Below are positions 12,637-22,189 of a stretch of DNA of 43,066 nucleotides, in pieces. Under the pieces are notes generated by a model. It saw only the letters and a list, made by a program, of their open reading frames with translations, did no database searches and had not been told where the DNA came from. The position numbers and the translations under genes were made by a program. Position 1 is the stretch's first letter; each line of letters starts with the position of its first letter. The stretch covers positions 88,204,815 to 88,247,880 of the forward strand of contig JBOZIK010000001.1 in the NCBI GenBank assembly GCA_051453625.1, written 5' to 3'. The stretch is from Welwitschia mirabilis. Lineage: Eukaryota > Gnetophyta > Gnetopsida > Welwitschiales.

Positions 12637-13629
12637 TAGGTATTTAAGAGCATAAAAAGGAAAGTTTTTATGATTGTCCTATGATTTTATACTCCTTAAA
12701 ATTAATTATTAATGTTTAGATTATGATATTATAAAATGATATTGTGTAATGAACTAATTGATGGCATTTTATACTACAGTAGAGGTTTAAAAAGAGAAAG
12801 GAAAGTAGTAGTAGAAGTAAAGGATAGGAAGTATTCAACTTAGAAGAAGAATTATGGCTTTCTGTTAGAAGTGTCATATTTCTCTTTATTATCCTCCATA
12901 AAATAAACATTGTATAAGCTGAATGTTGGTCATATATACAATACTCCTATATAAGAATTCTATTGATCAATTAAACTGTCAGAAGTTAAATTTGAATGTT
13001 GATTAACAAACCAACAGAATAGATTGAGTTATATGCTAAATCATTAGAACTCTTCTCCCTTATTTTCTTGAGCATTAAAAGGGTTAAAGGAAGAGAGTAA
13101 TGTATCTTGCAAAACTGCTTCTTTTATAACAATAAAAAGAAAGGGATTTTTAAGTTCCTTCTAATTTGAAATGTGATTTCTTATTTGGCTGTTATTATTT
13201 TTGGGAGATTTCTAAGATGCTCTTAGGATATCAAAATTCCAATTATAGTTGCTTTATCTTTCTTATAGGGCAAGTAGAAGAAAGATTTATTTATCAAATT
13301 TTCATACACTTTCACTTGCTAAGACTCAATTCATTATCATGGCTAAGATTTTAGTTATTGAAGTTTGAGCTTGGATAGGTGCTCACTTCTCTATAAAAAG
13401 AGGGTTCTACATATTACATTTCTTTTTTATTTTAGATAGGGGTTTTAGTATCCATTTAACAGTTATCTTAATAGTTTAAAATCTAAAATTTCTTAGTAAC
13501 TTGAAATTGCTTAATTCTTGGCTCAAATTTTCAATTAGTTTTCTTTCAATAAATTCAAATAAAGGATCTAATATCCCCTAATTGTGTTTCTCCATGGATT
13601 AACTCAAGTTATAACGAAAAGCTTCTACA
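12637..13629 (+). repeat. 5' LTR of E1
   Basis: About 990 bp, collinear in direct orientation with 26996-27969. It begins TAGGTAT where the partner begins TGGTAT, so the canonical TG start is disturbed by one extra base. It carries a TATA box at 13392 and AATAAA at 13548. The end is placed at ...ctaca just before the primer site; the exact terminal bases are unclear (13623-13629). Confidence 0.85.
13392..13399 (+). promoter_or_regulatory. TATA box of the 5' LTR
   Basis: TATAAAAA in the context ctctataaaaagagg, at the same relative place as TATAAAGA at 27756 in the 3' LTR. Conservation of position in both LTRs supports it as the former promoter of E1. Confidence 0.6.
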
Positions 13630-13632
13630 ACT

Positions 13633-13650
13633 TGGCTCTATTACAAGGGA
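13633..13650 (+). other. primer binding site of E1, tRNA-Asp type, decayed
   Basis: TGGCTCTATTACAAGGGA, 3 bases after the LTR. The complement of the 3' end of plant tRNA-Asp is TGGCGCCGTTGCCGGGGA; 12 of 18 bases agree and 4 of the 6 changes are C-to-T or G-to-A. Athila-type elements are known to use tRNA-Asp. Confidence 0.65.
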
Positions 13651-13949
13651 GGTACTAGTCTCTATAGAATTTCAATCTTCTTTGCTTTTCTCTATTAATT
13701 TATCAAATAAGTTCTTCTATTCCTTTTCAATAAGTTACACTGATAATTGCATTTTGCTTAAGTGCAATGTAAAATGATTTTTTTTATATCAAAGAAATGG
13801 AAAACCAAAGGATTTAAATTTCTTAGGGAAAACATAGAAAGCAATTTTTTTATTAATAAGAATATAAATAAATTATGTAAAAACCATAATGAGCTCTTAC
13901 TTTGCCCACACCTTTCAAAAATTAAGATTCTCCTTCTTTATCTTATCAA
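13651..13949 (+). other. untranslated leader of E1
   Basis: Between primer site and gag. It contains an open stretch at 13762-13953 (lysine/asparagine-rich, no ATG start) that may be a decayed gag N-terminus, but no recognisable domain. Confidence 0.4.
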
Positions 13950-14481
13950 GTGATCATAAATGTGAGTCATGGAAAATTAGTTCCTAGTTCATCAAATGAC
14001 ACCTCAAAAGTGGCCTTCCCTTCTATTATTAGAATAATAAAATTAGAGTTTGAGAAAGGGAAGCCTCAAATCCCTTCTAATTCTTTCCTATCATTAAGAA
14101 ATCCAAAGTTCATTGAGGAATTGCTCATCAAATTTGAGGTAAAGGAAGAACATGAATCTCAGCTAAAAATATTCATGATATAGCTTCAAGGACCTTTAGA
14201 GATGGCTTACATAAGAGAAAATAAGAAATTCCTAATCTAATAGATTTACCTAATGGAAAGGATGTAGAGATAAAGAATTTAAGTGCATTACCTAAATACA
14301 ATGGAAAAGACACTAATGATCCATTCTAATTACTAATATATCTTCATTCTTTCCTTTAAATCTTAGGGACCTGATCACTGACAGACTATATTTGATGCTA
14401 TTCAAAATGGCATGCATACAAATGCTACAAACTAGTTCTACTATCTTGCTGGTCATTCTATTGCTTTATGAGATCAAATGA

Positions 14482-14669
14482 AAAGAGCCTTTTTTGATAG
14501 ATGTCTTACAAACTCTAAAGTTCAANNNNNNNNNNNNNNNNNNNNNNNNNNNNNNNNNNNNNNNNNNNNNNNNNNNNNNNNNNNNNNNNNNNNNNNNNNN
14601 NNNNNNNNNNNNNNNNNNNNNNNNNAAAGAGCCTTTTTTGATAGATGTCTTACAAACTCTAAAGTTCAA
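14482..14669. repeat. duplicated contig ends around a 100-N gap (44 bp, identical)
   Basis: Left copy 14482-14525, gap 14526-14625, right copy 14626-14669. The two 44-base copies are identical and abut the gap exactly. A translation running across the gap would repeat 14 residues that occur once in the real element. Confidence 0.9.
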
Positions 14670-14874
14670 GGCCTTAGGAAAATAATCACTAGTTTTAGAC
14701 AACTGAAAGAAGAGGACTATGTCATAGCATTTGAGAGATTATCATCTTACATTACTAGATACCTATTAAATAACATTAAGGATTATAGGTTAATAGGTTA
14801 CTTTGTAGAAGGTTTTCTAGCTAATACACATCAAATGGTATACTTTGCCTATAGAGGGACTATTAAAAAAGTTC

Positions 14875-15694
14875 NNNNNNNNNNNNNNNNNNNNNNNNNN
14901 NNNNNNNNNNNNNNNNNNNNNNNNNNNNNNNNNNNNNNNNNNNNNNNNNNNNNNNNNNNNNNNNNNNNNNNNNNNNNNNNNNNNNNNNNNNNNNNNNNNN
15001 NNNNNNNNNNNNNNNNNNNNNNNNNNNNNNNNNNNNNNNNNNNNNNNNNNNNNNNNNNNNNNNNNNNNNNNNNNNNNNNNNNNNNNNNNNNNNNNNNNNN
15101 NNNNNNNNNNNNNNNNNNNNNNNNNNNNNNNNNNNNNNNNNNNNNNNNNNNNNNNNNNNNNNNNNNNNNNNNNNNNNNNNNNNNNNNNNNNNNNNNNNNN
15201 NNNNNNNNNNNNNNNNNNNNNNNNNNNNNNNNNNNNNNNNNNNNNNNNNNNNNNNNNNNNNNNNNNNNNNNNNNNNNNNNNNNNNNNNNNNNNNNNNNNN
15301 NNNNNNNNNNNNNNNNNNNNNNNNNNNNNNNNNNNNNNNNNNNNNNNNNNNNNNNNNNNNNNNNNNNNNNNNNNNNNNNNNNNNNNNNNNNNNNNNNNNN
15401 NNNNNNNNNNNNNNNNNNNNNNNNNNNNNNNNNNNNNNNNNNNNNNNNNNNNNNNNNNNNNNNNNNNNNNNNNNNNNNNNNNNNNNNNNNNNNNNNNNNN
15501 NNNNNNNNNNNNNNNNNNNNNNNNNNNNNNNNNNNNNNNNNNNNNNNNNNNNNNNNNNNNNNNNNNNNNNNNNNNNNNNNNNNNNNNNNNNNNNNNNNNN
15601 NNNNNNNNNNNNNNNNNNNNNNNNNNNNNNNNNNNNNNNNNNNNNNNNNNNNNNNNNNNNNNNNNNNNNNNNNNNNNNNNNNNNNNNNNNNNNN
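14875..15694. other. assembly gap, 820 N, inside gag
   Basis: Run of N that hides the C-terminal part of the gag core and the region before the zinc knuckle. Confidence 0.99.
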
Positions 15695-15842
15695 AAACGT
15701 TAGTTATCATATGAAGGACTTGAAATCAGAAAGATGTAATAACAAGATGAAGGCAGAAACTACCATTAAGAAAAAGAAATGTCTACTTTATCAAGACCTT
15801 GATCATGAGGTGGAAAAATGCCCTGCTCTTCCTTTCTATTAG

Positions 15843-17057
15843 AACAATATTTATAAGGAATTCTGTACACTTAACAACATGAATTAAAATCCACAAAATG
15901 CCTTGCAAAGTCTAAAAACTAATTTCAATAGATTCCATACCTTATGAAGCTAGATTCTTTGGGAATAATACATGGAGATCATCAACAAATCTAAACCATT
16001 TATCTTTCCTTCTTATGATCAACCAATTACCTCTATTTGGCAATGCCCACATGGTTCTATTTAAGTCAACTTGGAATCTTTGCAATAAAACATGGAAAAA
16101 GATTTTACTAATCTTGGCAAGCTATGACACAAACTAATGAAAACCTAGACAAGCTTGTAGATTTGATGTAACAAATATTATACTCCAATACAAGAAATTT
16201 TGGGGCTTTATCTTTAACTAGCCACTCGAATCCAAATTAGATCAAAGATTCAAAGGCCATAACTAGAAGTAAAGTGAGGATAAGAAGTGATTCAAAAAAA
16301 TAAATAGAAGTAGAAGAACTTCAACAAATAAAAGGTAAAGGGAAAAATATCAAGAAAGAAAAAGTAGAATGTAAAAAAAAATAATGCCAAATATGTGACA
16401 ACCACATTTTGTTAAATGATTAATAAGAAATGAGGAGGATTTGAGTCTTGAGTTAAAAACCCTTTTGAAAGAAGCATCTCTACCTATATCTCTTTGGAAA
16501 TTATTGAGAGATAATAAAAATTATAAGAAGGCAATTAGAGACTTGGTGAAGAGAAATCATAANNNNNNNNNNNNNNNNNNNNNNNNNNNNNNNNNNNNNN
16601 NNNNNNNNNNNNNNNNNNNNNNNNNNNNNNNNNNNNNNNNNNNNNNNNNNNNNNNNNNNNNNTTTAACTAGCCACTCAAATCCAAATCAGATCAAAGATT
16701 CAAAGGCCATAACTAGAAGTGAAGTGAGGATAAGAAGTGATTCAAAAAAAGAAATAGAAGTAGAAGAACTTCGAAAAATAGAAGGTAAAGGGGAAAATAT
16801 CAAGGAATAAAAAGTAGAATGTAAAATCACAATAATGCCAAATATGATACAACCACATTTTATCAAATAATTAAGAAGAAATGAGGAGGATTTGAGTCTT
16901 GAGTTAAAAACCCTTTTGAAAGAAGCATTTCTTCCTATATTTCTTTAGAAATTATTGAGAGATAATAAAAATTATGAGAAGGTAATTAGAGACTTAGTGA
17001 AGAGAAATCATAAAGGAAAGCTTCCTAAAAAAGTTTATTTAGCTGATCAATGATTTC
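15843..17057 (+). other. gag-protease spacer of E1
   Basis: Decayed coding sequence between zinc knuckle and protease. Short open runs such as AITRSK at about 16257 and a 40-codon stretch at 16441 (SLELKTLLKEASLPISL) are repeated after the gap at 16663, because this part is covered by an overlap duplication. Confidence 0.45.
16213..17013. repeat. duplicated contig ends around a 100-N gap (about 350 bp)
   Basis: Left copy 16213-16562, gap 16563-16662, right copy 16663-17013. Boundaries coincide with the gap on both sides; the copies differ at a few per cent of positions. Confidence 0.88.
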
Positions 17058-17640
17058 TACAACTTAGCCAATAAAGCTTAAATTTTCAAGGATCTAGGGA
17101 CAACAATCTTAACTATTGTTTTAGAGGAAATTTTTAGGTTGATACATTATTTAGTTGATTTGGGAGCAAGTGTAAAATTGATGCTTGAACATATCATTAG
17201 AAGAATTAAACTATAAGGCCAACTACAATCTACTAATATTTTTTAAAGATGGCAGATGATTTTCTTAAAAGAGCTATATGTGCAATAAAATATTTAGTGA
17301 TTTAGATTGATAGAGAATTCTATCAAATTAATTTTATTGTACTAGAGGTAACAAAAAATAATGGTTATCCTTTAATTTGAAAAAAAGCATGGTTAAAAAC
17401 TACAAATGAAATCATCAATACCAGAAATGGCATCCTCACTTTGCAATATGAAAGTGAAAGATTTGATGTAAAGGTTTATGATGTAGCTGAAAAACATTTA
17501 AGAATGGATGATGCAGAGGAAGAATGTGTGAGTAACTTGAGTTGTATTAAAACCTATCATTTTTTTAAGAATAAGAATGAAGAGGAACTTCTTTTAATAA
17601 TGGGAAAACTAAATCCTTATTGTTAAACATCTCCACAATT
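17058..17640 (+). pseudogene. E1 aspartic protease, copy on left contig
   Basis: The active-site motif reads VDLGASVKLM at 17154-17183, the D(S/T)GA(S) box of retropepsins with Asp retained and Thr/Ser replaced by Leu. Later pieces are DREFYQINFIVLEV, NGYPLI and TTNEIINTRNGILTLQYE, the usual second half of plant Ty3/gypsy proteases. The last 61 codons (17441-17626) are open. Several stops earlier make it non-functional. The same gene is repeated at 18811-19385 on the next contig. Confidence 0.75.
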
Positions 17641-17860
17641 ACAACTACTTGAAAACTACTTATATTCTTCTAATCCATATGAGGTAAATTGTGATTTAAG
17701 AGATGAAAATAAATAATAGTAGGAATCTATTATAACCTTTGAAGAAATTTCTATGGAGAACATGAGAAGATGCCTTTCAAAATCTACCTAATATTTGAGT
17801 GAAGAAAGAGAAAACATAGAGCCACACATTCAATGAGAAAAAAAACCAATAAAACTTTAA

Positions 17861-17870
17861 NNNNNNNNNN
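17861..17870. other. assembly gap, 10 N
   Basis: Ten N at a point where the other copy (near 19610-19710) has about 100 more bases, so the true missing length is known approximately. Confidence 0.99.
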
Positions 17871-17939
17871 TCCCTTTATTTCAGTGTTATGAAAAAATTT
17901 TAAAGCATTTGATTAGACTCATAGAGACCTAGTATATAT

Positions 17940-18710
17940 TCCTCCACAAATAGTATAATACAAAATTTACTTGGAAAACAAGGTAAAACCTATACATTAA
18001 CCCCAAAGAAGATTAAACCAAATCTTAAAATAGGTTGTGAAAAATGAAATCATTAAACTAATGGATGTAAATATCATTTACCTAATTGCTGATAATGAGT
18101 GGGCAAGTTTAATAATAGTTATTCCTAAGAAAGAAAACAAATTAAAGATTTTTATATACTTTTGAACACTCAATCAAGTCACAAAGCAAGACCATTTCCC
18201 TCTATCATTCCTTGATCAAGTACTCAAAAAATATAGAGGTACAACTTTTACTGTTCCTTAGATGGGTACAGAAAGAATAATCAAATCCACATTGCATTAA
18301 AAGATCAATCATTGATAATCTTTACTTCATCTTTTAGCACCTATGCATTTCAAAGGATGTCATTTATTATGTAATGCTCAAGGTACATTTCAAAGAGTTA
18401 TGCAAGGTATTTTCATTGATAATCTTGATGATTTTATAAAAGTTTTCATGGATGATTTTTTAGTGTGGGATGACTATTTTGAGTGAACAATTTTACATCT
18501 AGAAAATATCTTGAATAGATATATTAAGAGTGGATTAAAATTAAGTTAGAAGAAATCTTCCTTTATGCTCACTAAAGGTGTATTTTTAGGTCACATTATT
18601 TCTAAAAAAGGCATAGAGATAAATCCCTCCAAAATTAAAGAATCGAAAATTTATAACCTCCCAAATTTCGTAAATGACTAAGATCATTTCTTGGACATGT
18701 AGGTTTTTAT
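17940..18710 (+). pseudogene. E1 reverse transcriptase, copy on left contig (truncated by gap)
   Basis: Collinear Athila/Tat-type RT pieces: KVKPIH ... QRRLNQILK, NEIIKLMDVNIIYLIADNEW, IVIPKKENKLKIFIYF, QDHFPLSFLDQVLKK, LCNAQGTFQRVMQGIF, then VFMDDFLVW with the catalytic FMDD at 18445-18456, then GVFLGHIISKKGIEINPSKI. Stops and frameshifts interrupt it and the contig ends within the connection domain. The catalytic Asp pair is intact in this copy. Confidence 0.82.
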
Positions 18711-18810
18711 NNNNNNNNNNNNNNNNNNNNNNNNNNNNNNNNNNNNNNNNNNNNNNNNNNNNNNNNNNNNNNNNNNNNNNNNNNNNNNNNNNNNNNNNNN
18801 NNNNNNNNNN

Positions 18811-19385
18811 TATAACTTAGCCAATAAAGCTTAAATTTATAAGGATCTAGGGACAGTAATCTTAACTGTTGTTTTAGAGGGAATTTTTAGGTTGAGACAT
18901 TGTTTAGTTTATTTGGAAGCAGGTGTAAACATGATGCTTGAACATATCATGAGAAGACTTAAACTACAAGGTCACCTACAACCTACTAATGTTTTTTAAA
19001 GATGGTAGATGATTTTCTTAAAAGAGCTATATGTGTAATAAAAGATTTAGTGATTTAGATTGATAGAGGATTCTATCAAATTGATTTTATTGTACTAGAG
19101 GTAATAAAAAATAATGGTTATCCTTTAATTTTAAAAAAAGCAGGGTTAAAAACTACAAATGAAATCATCAATACTAGAAATGGCATCCTCACTTTGCAAT
19201 TTAGAAGTACAAGGTTTGATGTAAAGGTTTATGATATAGCTAAAAAACATTCAAGAATGGATGATGCAGAGGAAGAATGTGTGAGTAACTTGAGTTGTAT
19301 TGGAACCTATTATTTTTTTAAGAATAAGAATGAAGAGTAACTTCTTTTAATAATGGGGAAACTAAATCCTTATTGTTGAACATCT
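18811..19385 (+). pseudogene. E1 protease, copy on right contig
   Basis: Same gene as 17058-17640. Here the active-site motif reads VYLEAGVNMM (near 18905-18935): the catalytic Asp is Tyr and the Gly is Glu, whereas the downstream Asn-Met of the ancestral motif is kept. The copies decayed separately. Confidence 0.75.
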
Positions 19386-19789
19386 CCATAATTACAACTA
19401 CTTAAAAACTACTTATATTCCTCTAATTCATATGAGGTAAATTGTAATTTAAGAGATGAAAATAAATAATAATAGGAATCTATTCTAACCTTTGAAGAAA
19501 TTTCTATGGAGGACATGAGAAGAGGCCTTTTAAAATATGCCCAATATTTGAGTGAATAAAGATAAAACATAGAGCCATACATTCAATGAGAAAAGAAACT
19601 AATAAAACTCTAATTAAAGGAATTACCCTAGCACCTTAAATATGTATTTATGGGTGAGAACACAATTCAACCTTTGGTGATAAGTTATAAATTAAATTCT
19701 AAATAGTAAGATCCCTTTATTTCACTATTACAAAAGAATTTTAAAGCATTTGCTTAGACTCATAGAGACCTGGTAGATGTTCCTCCACA

Positions 19790-20600
19790 GATAGTATAAT
19801 ACAAAATTTACTTAGAAGACAAGGTAAAACCTATACATTAACCCTAAAGAAGATTAAATTAAATCTTAAAATAGGTTGTGAAAAATGAAATCATTAAACT
19901 AATGGATGTAAATATCATTTACCCAATTGCTGATAATGAATGGTTAAGTTCAATAATAGTTATTCTTAAGAAAGAAAACAAATTAAAGTTTTTTATAGAC
20001 TTCTGAAGACTCAATCAATTCATAAAGAAAGATCATTTCCCTCTATCATTCCTTGATTAAGTACTTAATAAAATATAGGCCGGTACAACTTTTACTATTC
20101 CTTAGATGGGTATAGAAAGAATGATCAAATCCACATTACATCAAAAGATCGATCATTGATAATCTTTACTTCATATTTTAGCATTTATGCACTTTGAAGG
20201 ATGTCATTCATTGTGTAATGCTCCAGGTACATTTCAAAGAGTTATGCAAGGTTTTTTTATTGATACACTTGATGATTTTATAGAAGTTTTCATGAATGAT
20301 ATTTTAGTGTGGGATGACTATTTTGAGTAAACAATTTTACATCTATAAAATATCTTAAACAAATATATTAAGAGTGGATTAAAATTAAGTTAGAAGAAAT
20401 CTTCCTTTATACTTACTACAGGGGTATTTTTAGTCACATTATTTCTAAAAAAGGCATAGATATAAATCCCTCCAAAATTAAGGAATCCAAAATTTATAAT
20501 CTCCCAAATTTCTTAAATGACTAAGATCATTCCTTGGACAAGTAAGTTTTTATAAAAGGTTTGTTAAAGATTATTCGAAGATTTGCAAACCCTTGCACAA
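19790..20600 (+). pseudogene. E1 reverse transcriptase, copy on right contig
   Basis: Same domain as 17940-18710 and continuing further, into FYKRFVKDYSKICKPLHNLL (20550-20610), the end of the RT connection. The catalytic box is FMND at 20289-20300 (second-last Asp to Asn). Stops include one in place of the DGYSG block. This copy is contiguous with RNase H and integrase, so it is the better representation of E1. Confidence 0.82.
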
Positions 20601-20699
20601 CCTATTAGAAAAAGATACACCCTTCTAATAATCTTCAATAATCATTTGAAACCCTTAAGGAAAAATTGATGAATGCTCCTATATCACAAGATCTAATTA

Positions 20700-20945
20700 G
20701 CACTTTAACTTTGAATTAATTACAAATATTAATAATTATGAAAGAGGAGTTGTTTTAAGACAAAATATTAATAAGAAAAATCATGTTATTACTTACTTTA
20801 GTAGAACACTAAATCTAGCTTAAACAAATTATTCAACCACAGAGGGGAAGCTATTAGAAATTGTTCTATCATTAGAGGAATTTAGACATTATCTTGTTGG
20901 CCTTCATTCATATAGATCATACAGCCATTAAGTAGATGTTGTCTA
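20700..20945 (+). pseudogene. E1 RNase H domain
   Basis: Follows RT. FELITNINNYERGVVLRQ corresponds to the family block FELMCDASDYAVGAVLGQ, with the catalytic Asp replaced by Asn. Then come KNHVITYFSRTLN, NYSTTEGKLLEIVLSLEEFR and HYLVG. One stop interrupts it. The following tether to integrase shows RWILLL, EFDNLIIDRKWNENIVIDHL (about 20975-21055). Confidence 0.82.
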
Positions 20946-21093
20946 AACCTCAATTAAATTCTTGAGTTTTAAGGTGGATTCTTCTTCTATAGGAATTTGA
21001 TAATTTAATCATTGATAGAAAATGGAATGAAAACATAGTGATTGATCACCTTTTTCACTTATTGATCAAATCTGAAACACAAGATAATAAATC

Positions 21094-21103
21094 NNNNNNN
21101 NNN
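21094..21103. other. assembly gap, 10 N
   Basis: Ten N between RNase H and integrase. Confidence 0.99.
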
Positions 21104-21129
21104 CAAAATTCTAACACATCCTCTCAAGG

Positions 21130-21600
21130 CCCTTGGTATGCTAACATTGAAAATTATTTATATGCCATTAAACTTTTAGATATTGAAAAACCAATGAATA
21201 AAAAGTATTTCTATAGCAAATTCATAGGTACTTTGGATTTTACCATATTTGTTCAAATGATTTATGGATTACATCATTAGAAGATCATTAGAAGATGCAT
21301 ACCATTATGGGAATAAGAAGAGGTATTACAACTTTATCATGCAAAGGCTAGTGAAGGACACTTTAATAAAAGAAAATAGATTTCAAGGTTTTACATGTAG
21401 ATATTTATTAACCTTCTTAATTTAAAGATGCTCATGAATTTGTTAAAAAATGTGATAAATGCCAATGTTATGGAGGAATTACAAGAATAGATCCAAAGTC
21501 ACTCCAATTAATAGTAGAATTTAAACCATTTAACTATAGGAGAATTGACTTTAACTCCTTCTTAATTTTAAAAATATTATATTTTGGTAGCTATAGATTC
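21130..21600 (+). pseudogene. E1 integrase, N-terminal part only
   Basis: WYANIENYL opens the usual block before integrase. IIRRCIPLWE and YHAKASEGHFNKR give the zinc-binding pair His (21338) and His (21359), followed after a frameshift by DAHEFVKKCDKCQ with the Cys pair at 21451 and 21460 (HHCC finger). The core starts FKPFNYRRIDF with the first catalytic Asp at 21547, then similarity stops near 21600. The remaining two acidic residues and the C-terminal part are missing, so the integrase is truncated. Confidence 0.8.
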
Positions 21601-22131
21601 ATAATTATATAGTATATATGCATAATAATATTAATCTCCCAAATTGATGCAACAAAAATCAAATTTAAGAAAATGGATAAAATTCTTAAAGTTTCAAGTT
21701 TTTGTGAGAGGTCAATTCTTACCATGGCAGTCTGGGTCTTCCAAAACTACTATTCAAAATTCTGGTGTGAACTGTCTAACAGGTTCTAATGCATTAACAT
21801 CTATGAATGTCAATTATGTGGTCCAAAACTCTATGAGGAGGAATTCTAGGATCCAAATTGATGTTGTTTTATCTGTCAAGAGCATAGTAAGCTAAAAGTA
21901 CATTCATCTATCTTGGGAATACGCTTATTGTGTAGATGCATCAGACTTGGAAATTCATTTTAGGTATAAAAGGATAAAATCATAATTTGATCCACTTGAA
22001 GCTAAAAACTTAATATCCACAACTTTCATCATTCTCCTTATTATTTTCAAATGGAAGATAAATCTCTTTAAAATTTTCTTTTGTTATGTTTAAGTATTAC
22101 TTACAATACAATTTTAATGGTTAATGGACTA

Positions 22132-22179
22132 NNNNNNNNNNNNNNNNNNNNNNNNNNNNNNNNNNNNNNNNNNNNNNNN
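22132..22179. other. assembly gap, 48 N
   Basis: Run of N of irregular size. Confidence 0.99.
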
Positions 22180-22189
22180 AAGCAATGCT

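Larger units (their letters stand above)
13950..15842 (+). pseudogene. gag: E1 gag polyprotein, broken
   Basis: Former capsid/nucleocapsid protein of E1. Visible pieces in order: LPKYNGKDTNDPF near 14290 (the LPKFxGxxxEDPxxF block), YLAGHSIAL near 14450, KRAFFDRCLTNSKVQ and LRKIITSFRQLKEEDY (retrotransposon gag core) at 14478-14730, ERLSSYITRYL, then an 820-N gap, then a zinc knuckle at 15780-15824. The knuckle reads CLLYQDLDHEVEKC, so the second Cys of the CX2CX4HX4C pattern has become Tyr. Several stops and frameshifts before 14478. 44 bases are duplicated by a contig overlap, and the true start is not visible. Confidence 0.8.
17058..20553. repeat. duplicated contig ends around a 100-N gap (about 1.65-1.74 kb)
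   Basis: Left copy 17058-18710, gap 18711-18810, right copy 18811-20553, again with boundaries exactly at the gap. The left copy lacks about 100 bases present in the right copy, at the 10-N gap (17861-17870). The copies differ at several per cent of positions, mostly transitions, including catalytic codons. Protease and RT therefore appear twice in the scaffold but probably once in the chromosome. Confidence 0.85.

Noticed and set aside
14478-15842. 454-codon frame taken as one gag protein
   Set aside because: Most of it is N (100 + 820 bases), and 14 residues are duplicated by the contig overlap. Only the flanking pieces are evidence.
17058-20553. Real tandem duplication of protease-RT in E1
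   Set aside because: Both repeat borders coincide exactly with a 100-N gap, as at eight other gaps; unmerged contig ends explain all nine.
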